Source: Coenobita brevimanus (Eukaryota; Arthropoda; Malacostraca; Decapoda; Coenobitidae). From it: a stretch of DNA of 64,000 nt. A program made the position numbers and the translations under genes. Within the stretch, counting starts at the first letter, position 1. The number at the start of each line of letters is the position of its first letter. The DNA is taken from positions 50,521,194-50,585,193 of the forward strand of contig CM064669.1 in the NCBI GenBank assembly GCA_032717465.1, written 5' to 3'. The notes under the pieces are model-generated. The model was not told the DNA's origin. It saw nothing but the letters and a program-made list of their open reading frames with translations, and searched no databases. Positions 11,668 through 22,317 of the stretch are shown here, one piece after another.

Positions 11668-11832
11668 GATTTATCTATCTATCTATCTATTGCCAGACGC
11701 CTCAATCCCGTAAGGCGTTGCCACAAACAAATCGCCTCCATGTCCCCCGCCATTTCACTGCCCTCCTCCCAGCTCACCCCCCTTCTCTCATACACCTCTC
11801 CACTCCATCCCTCCATCTCATCCTCGGTCAAA
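11668..11832 (-). mobile_element. 5'-truncated LINE 3' end with (GATA)n tail
   Basis: On the - strand: GGAGGCGATTTGTTTGTGGC, a short spacer, then GATTGAGGCGTCTGGCAATA followed by GATA repeats (the + strand CTAT run at 11675-11692). This shows how the family terminates. The copy stops near 11832. Confidence 0.75.
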
Positions 11833-12035
11833 TACATAAACATGATTTTTACACAAAGCCAAGTTATATGCAAAATAAATCGCCTACGAGAAAGTCTAAC
11901 GAAGCCTTCAATGCCACTAAAAACGGACTTGTGCCAACGGACGGACCGGTATGAAGCACGTACACATACTCGTGCTACTCGCGTTTGTTTTGTTTTGTTT
12001 TGTTTAAAATCCTGACCAGCTCTATCAATGGGAAA

Positions 12036-12092
12036 CTATGATGATGATGGTGATGATGATGATGATGATGAAGATTAGTAGTAGTAGTAGTA
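12036..12092. repeat. (GAT)n and (AGT)n
   Basis: GATGATGAT triplets then AGTAGT triplets. A TTTTG pentamer repeat lies just before, at 11985-12005. Confidence 0.85.
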
Positions 12093-12159
12093 TTGCGATT
12101 CGTACATACTGGAAAAAGAAGCGAATTACATGACATCGGGGATCCCGGAAGAAAGGCCC

Positions 12160-12164
12160 CCTCC

Positions 12165-12209
<45 letters not shown>

Positions 12210-12705
12210 AATCCTCCCTCTCCCCCACACAACCCCACTGCAAGACAACCTCCCACATTCCTTCCCGCCCCCACACAAACCCCACCAACCCCCCCTCCCT
12301 TCTCTCCCCCACACAACCCCCACCAACCCCCCTCCCTTCCCTCCCCCACACAACCCCCAACCAAAAATATCGCCCAAGGGATACGGAAATTTACCCCCCC
12401 CAATCTCCCCCACACACAGCGCACCAAAGTCATAATATAAACCCCCCTCCCCCTCACACTGTCCCCCCCTCACCACACTCTCTGTCACCCCTCCCCTCAT
12501 CCCCAGCATCGCTCTCCACTCACCCCCAGCATCCCCTACCTACACTCCCTATCCCCCCTCAACACACTCCCAAGTCTCCCCTCCCCATACACTCCCAGCC
12601 TTCCCCTTCCCACACTCCCTGTCTCCCTTCCTCCACCCTCACCCCAAACACCCTCCACACACTCCCTTTCCCTCTCTCCCCCTCCCCAGGCCAGCAAGGC
12701 GTACC
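12160..12705. repeat. (CT)n(CA)n then C-rich CCCCCACACAACC tract
   Basis: A CT array and a CA array (12165-12210) pass into degenerate C-rich repeats with CCCCCACACAAC and ACACTCCC motifs to about 12700. All open frames are compositional. Confidence 0.85.
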
Positions 12706-12801
12706 GAACACGTGGGAATGGGAAAGTAACAACAGTTCCCTCGTAGCAGAGTCATGACGCTCAATTTACTATCATCATCGCTTTCTAAACACATTCCGAG
12801 T

Positions 12802-13440
12802 GACTATACTCCTTTTATCTTAACTTGGCAAAGATTTTCGTCCTTGTGCAGCTTACTTCCCGCAGCTCAGTGGGAGAAAAAAGACAATTCCCCTAATTCT
12901 ATATCTTTTCCATAGCACTTCCTCGTGACTAGCATCATATTCGCTCAGTGGAAGAAAAAGACAATCCCCCTATACTTTTCCATAGCACTTCCTCGTGACT
13001 AGCATCATATTCGCTCAGTGGAAGAAAAAGACAATCCCCCTATACTTTTCCATAGCACTTCCTCGTGACTAGCATCATATTCGCTCAGTGGAAGTAAATG
13101 AAAATCCCCCTCTACTTTTCCATAGCACTTCCTCGTGACTAGCATCATATTCGCTCAGTGGAAGAAAAAGACAATCCCCCTATACTTTTCCATAGCACTT
13201 CTTCGTGACTAGCATCATATTCGCTCAATGGATGAAAGACAATCCCCCTTATCCTATATCTTTTCCATAGCACTTCCTCGTGACTAGCATCCTATTCGCT
13301 CAGTGGAAGAAAAAGACAATCCCCCTAATTCTTTATCATTTCCATAGCACTTCCTCGTGACTAGCATCATATTCGCTCAGTCGAAAAAAAAAAGACAATC
13401 CCCCTTATTCTATATCTTTTCCATAGCACTTCCTCGTGAC
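12802..13440. mobile_element. MITE-1 copy with ~70 bp internal tandem expansion
   Basis: Begins CTATACTCCTTTTATC, then TTAACTTGGC. The family marker CACTTCCTCGTGACTAGCAT with TCGCTCAGTGG and AGACAATCCCCC is then repeated about eight times with a 70-80 bp period. The last copy is split by the foldback element and resumes at 15256. Confidence 0.8.
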
Positions 13441-13442
13441 TA

Positions 13443-13739
13443 CTATGGGTTTCAGAGGCCGTGACCCACTGTTCTTCGGGAATAACTTATCAACAAACAT
13501 ATGGATCAGTATGAATTTCTGGCAGAGCTTGTTGCACACCATGCCCTAATATTCGGTGATATAGTGCATTACCAAATGTGGGGAAATAAGGCACCTGTCC
13601 CTGACAAGTGATGCTACAGTCCCACCTTCATGACCAGGAAACGGACAAGGGTTCCGTGACGTTGGTCAGTAGGCTTCACGATATCGTAGTAGGCTCCACC
13701 CTCCCCTCCAGCTCTCTCCCGCCCCCACCCCTACCCCAC

Positions 13740-13777
<38 letters not shown>

Positions 13778-13981
13778 AATATCGACACTACGGCCAATAG
13801 CATTTGCCTTATACATATAATAATGAGGCATGCATTATGCGTTATTATATTTGTAAATCTTTTTTTAAGTGACAGATGACCTGACGTAAAGGCAAGAGTA
13901 GGGTAGAGTGGTGGGTGATAACGACCAGGATTGATGGCAGTGCTTTGTGTGAAGGTTTTCAGGTTTTGTGTGATTTTGTAG
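13443..13981 (+). repeat. Foldback element, left arm
   Basis: Inverted partner of 14719-15253. Contains a (CT)n run at about 13743-13776 whose length differs from the matching (GA)n in the right arm. Confidence 0.9.
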
Positions 13982-14193
13982 TGGATTTTTTTGTTCCAAA
14001 ACAGCATCTATTGCAGGATGGTTCTTGTCTCGTCAGTCTGTGTTTGTAGGCAGGTGGAATGGCACAGTTGAGGTCATTTGTTACAGGTTGGGTCTGGGTC
14101 GGGAAGCGGAAAAGGGTGGAAATGTAGCCGGGGAGGAAAGGTAGTGCAGGTTAAGTACTTTGAGGGAGATGCTGACGAAAATAAAACACACAA

Positions 14194-14229
<36 letters not shown>

Positions 14230-14655
14230 AGGCTGGGGGACATTAGGACATTTATACAATGTTCACAGGAATGCAGAGGTGTGGTTGTGGGCTGGTTCTA
14301 TTAACACGTCATGGTAGACGATGGAAGGAAGAGGAAACATGTTGGGAGGATAAAATGACGCGAGCAAAATACTACATCAATAGCCAATCATCATGCGTCC
14401 GAGTAGTAGTCATACCGCAAACATACAGATTATTCTAATCGTCCTAAGGCATACAGTTAATGGCCCCATAACCAGGCACCCCCCCTTCCCATCCCCCCTA
14501 CCCAACCAGTCCCGTTCTCACATCAGCCCTCTTTCCCACACACAGTTACCAGACATGCGTTTGCATTATATAATACAGATTCGCTGCCATAGGTATCACT
14601 TTGGTTGATTCGAACCTGTGGTGAGGTGTACTGCCGTAAGCCCTTTTCACAAGGG

Positions 14656-14718
<63 letters not shown>
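13982..14718. other. Foldback element, central region
   Basis: G-rich then AT-rich unique DNA with a ~30-base poly-A run (14198-14227) and a (CA)n array (14659-14718). No open frame of interest. Confidence 0.7.
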
Positions 14719-14721
<3 letters not shown>

Positions 14722-15253
14722 CAAAATCACACAAAACCTGCAGACCTTCACACATTGCACTGCCATCAATCCTGGTCGTTATCACCCACCACTCTACCCT
14801 ACTCTTGCCTTTACGTCAGGTCATCTGTCACTCTTAAAAAAAGATTTACAAATATAAAAAGGCATAATGCATGCCTCATTAATATATGTATATGGCAAAA
14901 TGCTATTGGCCGTAGTGTCGATATTAAAGAGAGAGAGAGAGAGAGAGAGAGGATGGGAGGGGTAGGGGTGGGGGCGGGAGAGAGCGGGAGGGGAGGATGG
15001 AGCCTACTACGATATCGTGAAGCCTACTGACCAACGTCACGGAACCCTTGTCCGTTTCCTGGTCATGAAGGTGGGACTGTAGCATCACTTGTCAGGGACA
15101 GGTGCCTTATTTCTCCACATTTGGTAATGCACTATATCACCGAATATTAGGGCATGGTGTGCAACAAGCTCTGCCAGAAATTCATACTGATCCAACTGTT
15201 TGTTGATAAGTTATTCCCGAAGAACAGTGGGTCACTGCCTCTGAAACCCATAG
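14719..15253 (-). repeat. Foldback element, right arm
   Basis: Reverse complement of the left arm. Scattered single-base differences and a shorter GA run are visible, consistent with recent insertion or gene conversion between arms. Confidence 0.9.
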
Positions 15254-15255
15254 TA

Positions 15256-15400
15256 GCATCATATTCGCTCAGTGGAAGAAAAAGACAATCCCTTAATTCT
15301 ATATCTTTTCCACGGCACTTCCTCGTGACTAGCATCATATTCTAAAGTTAATCTATGTTACACCTCTGCATTCATGGGTATCTCGTTGTCTTGATTGCGG
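15256..15400. mobile_element. Right remainder of the interrupted MITE-1 copy
   Basis: Resumes GCATCATATTCGCTCAGTGG, carries one more CTCGTGACTAGCATCATATT unit and a TTAATCTATGTTAC segment that matches other MITE-1 copies. Confidence 0.65.
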
Positions 15401-15617
15401 CTATACTCTTTTCACTCCAACTTGACCCAAAACTGCCACCTCTCCATCAAGAATACTGAGTTGTTGCTTATTAACACCTAAATATGCTGCTAGTCACGAA
15501 GAAGTGGCATGGAAAGGATGTGTAGTCGTGGTATTATCTTTTCCCGTGACTCCGCTAATCAAACTAAGCTGCAAGGGAACGAAAATCGGGGTCATGTAGA
15601 AGTGAACAGGGTATATC
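15401..15617. mobile_element. MITE-1 copy
   Basis: Begins CTATACTCTTTTCAC and contains the marker in reverse orientation (GCTAGTCACGAAGAAGTG). Ends after GAACGAAAATCGGGGTCATG. Confidence 0.7.
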
Positions 15618-15891
15618 AGCTAAAAACGACAACTCACCTACTTATTTACGCAGCCTCCTTTGAATTTAAATATCTGACACTCTCCTCGTCCGTAAATCCA
15701 CTCCATATAACACCACGGGGTTTTATTACAGCACCAAACGCGAGAATTTGAAGAGCGAGTGAGCGTCGGTGGAGAGCGGTGCAGTACAGGGTCCTGCGGT
15801 GTCTGGCGGGTGACTGGGGGTGTGAGTGGGATGCTGGGGCTGCTTCGAAGTTTGGTGAACGAGACAGTCCCAAGGTTAGGATGTGCCCTTA

Positions 15892-15893
<2 letters not shown>
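15618..15893. other. Unique sequence, no gene seen
   Basis: About 275 bp without recognised repeats. Frames are short and unremarkable. Confidence 0.45.

Positions 15894-15976
<83 letters not shown>
15894..15976. repeat. (CA)n microsatellite
   Basis: Uninterrupted CA array of about 83 bp. Confidence 0.95.
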
Positions 15977-15978
<2 letters not shown>

Positions 15979-16159
15979 TTACTTTCCAAACACACACACA
16001 CTACCGGGTTTGTGTGTTTCCCGTGAATGTATTTGCCGTTTTATTGGTGTTTTTCTCGTATCACCAACATCTCTTCCTGCTTCGGTATGTTGGTTGTTGT
16101 TCATCTCTGTCTGTCTTGTCGTCCGTCTATCTGCGTGGGTCTACCTGTCTGTGTAATTG

Positions 16160-16313
16160 CCTCTCCGCACCTGTCTATCTGTCTATCTTTGCTGCCTGTT
16201 TATCTATCCGTTTGTATAGCTGGCTGGCTGTGTTAATGTTTCCTTATCTATTTGTCTATCTATCTATCTATCTATCTACATACTCCAGCATAAACTTATC
16301 CATTTGTCTGTTA

Positions 16314-16371
<58 letters not shown>

Positions 16372-16375
16372 ATAA
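16160..16375. repeat. (CTAT)n, (TG)n, (GA)n
   Basis: Degenerate CTGT/CTAT repeats to about 16277, then (TG)n at 16316-16348 running directly into (GA)n to 16371. Confidence 0.9.
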
Positions 16376-16504
16376 AACATACCTCATTATGCATACACGG
16401 CAGCTCCATGCACACCTCCCTCTTGTCTCCTGGGTCTCTACACTGTGCCTGGACCTGTAACGGGAGAAGAGGGAGATAATCAGCAATACTTCCATGTATA
16501 GTTG

Positions 16505-16712
16505 TGGTGATGAGGGAGGATGCTGAGTGGGGATGAAGGGTGGCGAAGAAGGGTGGAGAATGATGGAGAATGGTGGGAAATGAAGGTGGAGAATGGTGAG
16601 GAATGATAAAGAATGATGGGGAATGACGGAGAGTGGCGGAGAAGAGTGGCGAATGGCGGAGAATGAAGGAGAATGATGGGGGATAAGAATGGTGGAGAAT
16701 GGTAGTGTCGTG
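16505..16712. repeat. Degenerate GGAGAATGGTG/GAATGATG repeat
   Basis: Irregular units of 11-14 bp. Pro/Ser/His-rich frames on the opposite strand are compositional. Confidence 0.7.
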
Positions 16713-16861
16713 TAAGGCCACCTACTTTGCACAGGACGCTCAAGGCAATATCTGGTTTTACAACTAGGCCTACTTCACTCATATCTATGTGTGCAGTAGT
16801 GGTAGTGTATCCTTGAATTAAAACTACTCCTACAGCGTTTACCAGCCTATAAAAAATAATG

Positions 16862-17262
16862 ATCCCCGACCCCAAAGTTTGAGGAAGTAATGTTTTTGTC
16901 CCTGCCTGTTTGTTTGTGTACACGATATCTCATTAAGTTGTTATCGGATTTACATGAAATCTGGAAGGGAGGTGGTCAATGGGTCAATGAAGAGCTGATT
17001 CGATTTTCAGGTGGATCCGGGTATAGGTAAAGGAGTAAGTACATTTTATTGATGTTGGTGGAGGTATGCGTTCTCTGAGATTGTGTAACCTGGCAGACTA
17101 AGGCCGTAGAGTTACCTGCCTTTGTGTGACAGTAAAAGTATTCTTCTGGTTAGATTTCTGAGATGGATCCGGATATAGGTGCAGGAATAAATAACACATT
17201 TTATTGGCGTTGAGGGAGGTATGCGTTCTCTGAGTGCTTTCTAGGTCTCACTGTTGTTTGGG
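16862..17262 (+). mobile_element. Dispersed element, GGAGGTATGCGTTCTCTGAG family
   Basis: Contains CCTGCCTGTTTGTTTGTG near the left, GGTGGATCCGGGTATAGGT in the middle and GGAGGTATGCGTTCTCTGAG at the right. The last two blocks occur twice (about 17010-17085 and 17165-17235). Related copies lie at 19218 and 31204. Non-coding. Confidence 0.6.
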
Positions 17263-17852
17263 GATAAAATTTTGGGAAAGACTGACGTGTTGAGTTATAT
17301 ATGGAGTAAATTTGTTTGCCTGTTAATGTTGTGGAAAAATAAATATTCTTCTGAACAGTGATTATTCATTGAGGTGCATGGTTAATTAATATGTTCAAAT
17401 CAGCCCTTATGCTAGACTACCCAAGGCCATATAAGCAGATAGATAAACAGGCACAGACAGATAGATAGAGATACTGACACATGGACAAAGACATTCAGAC
17501 AGATTGATAGATGGATTACACAGAGAGATGCTTGCTTTGCTAGCTGTTCGCTCAACTAGCAACTGAGAGAGAGAATACAGTGTCATGCTGTGAGTTATAA
17601 GGTGCAATTAACAAGATTCAAAGATGCAAATTCACCCCACTCCCCTCTCCACCACACCACCACCACCACCACAAGGAAAGCAAGCTGAGACGTAACATGA
17701 GAAAATTTAATGGGACAGTCGTGAAAGGAAGTTGAAGGAACGACCATCACTTCATTACTGATACTAGAAGACAATTTTTTAATCTTTCTGACACATCCAA
17801 TAATATTCTCATTCCTGGCTTTCATTCTTGTCTCACATTCCAAGGACCAAGA

Positions 17853-18085
17853 CTCTCATTCCAGCCTCACATTCCCGATTCCCATTCCAGCCTCACATTC
17901 CTGATTCTCATTCCAGCTTCATATTCGATTCCCACTCCAGTCTCATATTCCCGATTCCCATTCCAGCCCCCCATTCCGGATTCCCATTCCAGCCTCATTC
18001 CCGATTCCCATTCCAGCTTCATATTCCCGATTCCCATTCCAGCTTCATTATTCCTGATTCCCATTCCAGCCTCACATTCCAGGTA
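17853..18085. repeat. ~25 bp minisatellite, about 9 copies
   Basis: Repeats of GATTCCCATTCCAGC with a CCTCACATTCC or TTCATATTCC partner. Confidence 0.9.
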
Positions 18086-18127
18086 CCAAGGCTCTCTTTT
18101 CATGTATTATACAGTTACTATAGTCCT

Positions 18128-18130
<3 letters not shown>

Positions 18131-18186
<56 letters not shown>

Positions 18187-18389
18187 CTCTCTATCTCTCT
18201 CTCTCTCACACAAGCACTCCTGCCTCCCTCCGCAACCACACACGCCACACCCAAGGCCAAACCACACACACTGGCGAAAGCAAACACCACAAAACATACT
18301 TACGCCCTTATTAACAAATCATTCAGTCCGATGGCGAGTTTTATCAGAAGTTCCTACATCGGTGTGAGAAGTTTTATTTTTCTTGAACA

Positions 18390-18420
<31 letters not shown>

Positions 18421-18506
18421 TTAAAACTGCGATATTTGAAAGACTGCCTGGTCTTGAGCCTTCAAATTTCCTCCTCCTCCTAACCTCATCATCATCAGCT
18501 TCTTCT

Positions 18507-18542
<36 letters not shown>

Positions 18543-18630
18543 CCTGCCAGGTTCGTCTGGAGAGGTTCGTGAAAGGGGAAGCTTTCTGACCTGACTATCC
18601 TTGAGTTGCATTCTTACTGGTTAACACTGA

Positions 18631-18680
<50 letters not shown>
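18131..18680. repeat. (CA)n(CT)n, (ATT)n and two (CT)n arrays
   Basis: CA at 18132-18182 passing into CT to about 18205, (ATT)n at 18391-18420, and (CT)n at 18511-18538 and 18633-18677. Confidence 0.9.
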
Positions 18681-19210
18681 CGACACTACATTCTTTCCTC
18701 TCCTTGTACTCCTTTGTATTCCAACCCCACCACACCACGTACTCACACTCCATCTCTACTTTATTCAGCCTCCCACCACTCCCTTTCATTCCCATTGTGT
18801 TCTTCCACCTTTCTTTGTACTCCACTCATTTGTACTCCATTGTATTCCTACGCCACCACACCACGTCCTCACATTCCATCTCTTCCTTACCGTCTACTGT
18901 ACCTACACCTGCTATTACCTCAAGCTCTGACCACACCACGCCCTCTCTGCATCAAACTTTATCTTCTCATTTTCTATTTTTTCTTTGGTCAACCTCTTCC
19001 TCACGATGACGCACTTTTTCCATGTCCTTCGTTCTACCTTCTGTTTCTTTTCTTTTTCTTTCTTTATCTCTCTCTTTCTTTCTCTTTTTCTTTCTCTTCT
19101 TTTGGGCCAACCACTTCCCCACGATGACGCAAATTTTCCCACGTTCTCAGTGTTGATCTTCAGCAGAGATTTTTTTTTAATTGTTGTTGTTATTGTTGTT
19201 GGTGGTGGTA
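18681..19210. other. Pyrimidine-rich intergenic DNA
   Basis: No gene is supported. A ~25 bp segment is present twice: TTGGTCAACCTCTTCC with CACGATGACGCA near 18985, and TGGGCCAACCACTTCC with CACGATGACGCA near 19104. Confidence 0.5.
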
Positions 19211-19217
19211 GCGGTGG

Positions 19218-19615
19218 TGGTGTTATTACCTCCGGCAAGGGGGTTATGTTTTCACCCCTGTCCGTATGTTTGTTTGTGAGCAAGATTACACAAAAACTAC
19301 CCGACGGATTTCCACGAAACTTGGTGGAAGAATGGACCTTGCCCCAGAATACACTCCATTAAATTTTGGTGCGGATCCGGATAAAGGTGCGGATCCAGGA
19401 ATTTTTTTTCACTTTCTTTAACATTGCGAGATAGGGCGGTTTTCCACGTTTTCGTAAAATTTTCAGTGAATATTGCATGGATCTTCATGAAAAAAATCAG
19501 GCATATTTAGGATGTTGGTATCTACGAATGTGTACAGTTTGGCGCAGCTCCAGATTAAACGGAACTGCATGTTGGGCCTTGGCGGAGGTATGCGCTCTAC
19601 TGAGTGCCATTCTAG
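19218..19615 (+). mobile_element. Dispersed element with ACCTCCG.../...CGGAGGT ends
   Basis: The left end TTACCTCCGGCAAGG is inverted at the right end CCTTGGCGGAGGTATGC. The interior has two GCGGATCC blocks and a CCACGAAACTTGG motif. It is the longest of three copies here and has no coding capacity. Confidence 0.65.
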
Positions 19616-19699
19616 TTGTTACTGTTGTTGGTCCGGGCTCATCCTGCCGTCAACCCAGTGGAGTGCAGGCCGAAGCTGTATTATGACCCGTGCCCTCGT

Positions 19700-19892
19700 C
19701 AGTTAAGAAAGCTCCCTAACACCCCTTCCAAAGCGATTAACTTTCCTTATTACACCTTGCCGTCCTCTTCTGTGCTACGTAACTCATTCTAATACCACCA
19801 TACTCTGCATAAATAACGTACAAAACGATATTAGCCTTCCGTATCCAAAAATAAATCGGTATGGATGAGGTATTGGGGAGCTTTCTTAACTG
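19700..19892. mobile_element. MITE-2 copy, 193 bp, ~30 bp terminal inverted repeats
   Basis: The left end CAGTTAAGAAAGCTCCC is mirrored by GGGAGCTTTCTTAACTG at the right end. Inner parts (CTAACACCCCTTCC versus GGATGAGGTATTG) also pair. This is the cleanest copy of a second short inverted-repeat family in the window. Confidence 0.8.
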
Positions 19893-19924
19893 TATAACCG
19901 GGTAAGGGAGCCGCCTGGACCCAC

Positions 19925-19976
19925 TAATGCCACCACGTGAAGGCGCCCCTCTCCAACACTGCAGCAAGGGGTCAGC
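19925..19976 (+). repeat. 3' fragment of the 230 bp dispersed family
   Basis: Contains GCCACCACGTGAAGGCGCCC followed by CTCTCCAACAC, the conserved 3' block of the family seen more fully at 40634, 56870 and 62500. Confidence 0.6.
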
Positions 19977-20240
19977 TAAGCATACCCTCCCCTTTAACCA
20001 CTATCCAACCTTCAGCATTTTCTTTTTGCTTCCCCATATCTTCAATTTCCCATAAAGTCTTGCAAGTCGGTCTGAATTTTATGCCTGACCGACTCTCTGC
20101 TTCGTAGGTCAAATTAGGTGGAACATACTCTCTCTCTTTGTACATATATCTACCTACCTATCTATCTATCTACATATCTATCAACTTACTATCTGCTTAA
20201 ACCCTTCTCTCTCTAACACATCTACTAATTACGTCCGCAG

Positions 20241-20388
20241 GTGGAAGGGATGAAGTATGTAAGCCAAGAACTCCAGCGATTCAAAACTGACTTTAAATCC
20301 TCCTTCGTTAAATATTCGCCAGCCTCATTAAGTACCCCAGCAGACGGGGTAACTGACCAGTGTAGACGCATAATCAATATTTCCACAG
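20241..20388 (+). CDS. Possible orphan exon of an unrecognised gene
   Basis: The 148 bp stretch is open in one frame and bounded by a CCGCAG acceptor and a CACAG|GTAATT donor. It would encode about 49 residues, including VSQELQRFKTDFKSSF and a DQCRR motif, with ordinary amino-acid composition unlike the low-complexity frames around it. The first ATG is at 20250. No neighbouring exon in a compatible phase was found, and I do not recognise the family. It may be a real exon of a gene extending over a long intron, a pseudo-exon, or chance. Confidence 0.3.
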
Positions 20389-20509
20389 GTAATTGTATCT
20401 TGGTGTGGTTAATCCTTGAACTTTGGATACCTTTATTACCGGTCCTGTTTTCCCGCCAAAAATATGAATTCTGGACCCGGGCCAAGCTTAGTATGGATAT
20501 CTGTTTTGT

Positions 20510-20660
20510 TTATGTCTCTCTCTCTCTCTCTCTCTCTCTGGACAGGGGTCAATTTCAATGTGGCTAACTAGATATGTTAAAATTTATTCAGTCGTAATAT
20601 TAAGCTGACACCGTACGCGTATTTACATTTTTCCATCTATCTATCTATCTATCTATAGCC
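20510..20660. repeat. (CT)n and (CTAT)n with LINE-tail remnant
   Basis: CT run at 20517-20539 and CTAT run at about 20634-20656. The CTAT run is followed by AGCCACATGCCTTAATC, a degenerate version of the LINE tail on the - strand. Confidence 0.6.
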
Positions 20661-20804
20661 ACATGCCTTAATCTAGCCTTAATTAATATTATTTTGTAGG
20701 CTAAATAGTCACTATGTACTTATGCTTCTTGGTATCAGGGCAAACTGATATGTGACACTACTCAAACTGGCCGACGGGATGGGGTAAAAGAGGAGAGTTA
20801 CGAG

Positions 20805-21300
20805 GGAGGAAAGGTAATACGGAGGAGGAGGAGGGATGGAGAAGGGAGGTATTGGTGGGGAGGAGGAGGGATGGAGAAGGGAGGTATTGGTGGGGAGGAG
20901 GAGGGATGGGGAAGGGAGGTATTGGTGAGGAGGAGGAGGGATGGGGAAGGGAGGTATTGGTAAGGAGGAGGATGGATGGAGAAGGGAGGTATTGGTGAGG
21001 AGGAGGAGGGACGGGGAAGGGAGGTATTGGTGAGGAGGAGGGATGGAGAAGGGAGGTATTGGTGAGAATGACGAGGGATGGAGAACGGAGGTATTGGTGA
21101 GGAGGAGGTGGGATGGGGAAGGGAGGTATTGGTGAGGAGGAGGAGGGATGGGGAAGGGTGATGACGAGAAGGAGGAGGGATGGGGAAGGGAGGTGATGAC
21201 GAGAAGGAGGGGGGATGGGGAACGGAGGTATTGGTGAGGAGGAGGAGGGATGGGGAAGGGAGGTAATGACGAGAAGGAGGAGGGATGGAGAAGGGAGGTA
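20805..21300. repeat. ~35 bp purine-rich minisatellite, about 14 copies
   Basis: Units built from GGAGGAGGGATGGGGAAGGG and AGGTATTGGTGA, with variants ending GATGACGAGAAG. Opposite-strand Pro/Ser frames are artefacts. Confidence 0.92.
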
Positions 21301-21876
21301 CGGGGCAGACGGCAAAGGAGTGCATGGAGGAATGTGTGGAGGCAAGCACAGGCAGTGACGTCATGTGTCCGCCATTATTACCGGCGGCGAAACAGACAGG
21401 TCTATAAGTCGTACACCTGGGGATCTTTACTTTTTACTTTTCCTCTCCCCTTCAGGGAAAGTTCGATTACAGCCTAGGCCCTTGGAGTGCTCTGAGCGAA
21501 TTACTTACGATATACAATGGTGCTCGGCTGGAAGTTTTTAGCGGGCTTAACATGTCAGCTACTGGGCGATTTTCAGTTTTGGCTATAGCATGAGGCGTTT
21601 TACCGACTTGTGTGAAATATTAAGTTGCTCAGCTTGAAATTTTGAGAGAGAGAGAGAGAGAGAGAAACACCCTACACCAACTCCTTCACCTTGAGACAAT
21701 CTTTTAAGCGCCTTATGCTGCTGTCCACCCTACATTTTTTCTTCCCATTACCTAACGCCGCATCAAGTGAGAGGGGGGGATTACGTGTAGCTAACCCCCC
21801 CCCCACTACGAGTCTCCCTTAAGCTGAATAAAATCGTCTGGAGGCAGCACGAATAAAGGAAAAGAAAACGAGGGTT
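21301..21876. other. Intergenic DNA, no gene seen
   Basis: A short (GA)n lies at 21643-21664 and C-runs lie near 21797. No coding signal or known repeat. Confidence 0.5.
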
Positions 21877-21877
21877 G

Positions 21878-21962
21878 TTTCAAGTGTGTGTGTGTGTGTG
21901 TGTGTGTGTATACAAGAGGTAATTGTATGTGCAAGGATTTCTAAGCGTTTGACGGGGTAAGC

Positions 21963-22036
<74 letters not shown>

Positions 22037-22084
22037 AGAGGTAATTGTATGTGCAAGGATTTCTAAGTGTTTGACGGGGTAAGC

Positions 22085-22178
<94 letters not shown>
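21878..22178. repeat. Higher-order (TG)n array with duplicated spacer
   Basis: Three TG arrays (21884-21908, 21966-22032, 22088-22178). The first two are each followed by a ~56 bp spacer with GAGGTAATTGTATGTGCAAG and TTGACGGGGTAAGCGACG. The two spacers differ by about one base. Confidence 0.93.
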
Positions 22179-22179
<1 letters not shown>

Positions 22180-22317
22180 CTCTAAAACCACAAGTCATCC
22201 ACGGCCACCACATGGGTATTAATTTTCATCTGACGCTTGATTTTTTTCCCTTAAGATCACAGAAAAGAAATAATTTGACTAATGAGGGCAAGATTAATGA
22301 CTCTGATGAGGTGATGA

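Larger units (their letters stand above)
13443..15253. mobile_element. Foldback element, 1811 bp, TA target duplication
   Basis: The two ends are long inverted repeats starting CTATGGGTTTCAGAGGC. TA occurs on both sides (13441-13442 and 15254-15255). Removing the element restores the MITE-1 marker GTGACTAGCATCAT found in neighbouring repeat units. The arms are about 540 bp, roughly 95% or more alike by eye outside the simple repeats, and flank a ~737 bp centre. No transposase frame is seen, so it must be non-autonomous. The TA duplication is typical of Tc1/mariner-type integration; assignment to that class is inference. Confidence 0.88.

Noticed and set aside
14590..14660. tRNA-like B box (GATTCGAACC on +) in the foldback centre
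   Set aside because: No matching A box or cloverleaf could be drawn at the proper distance.
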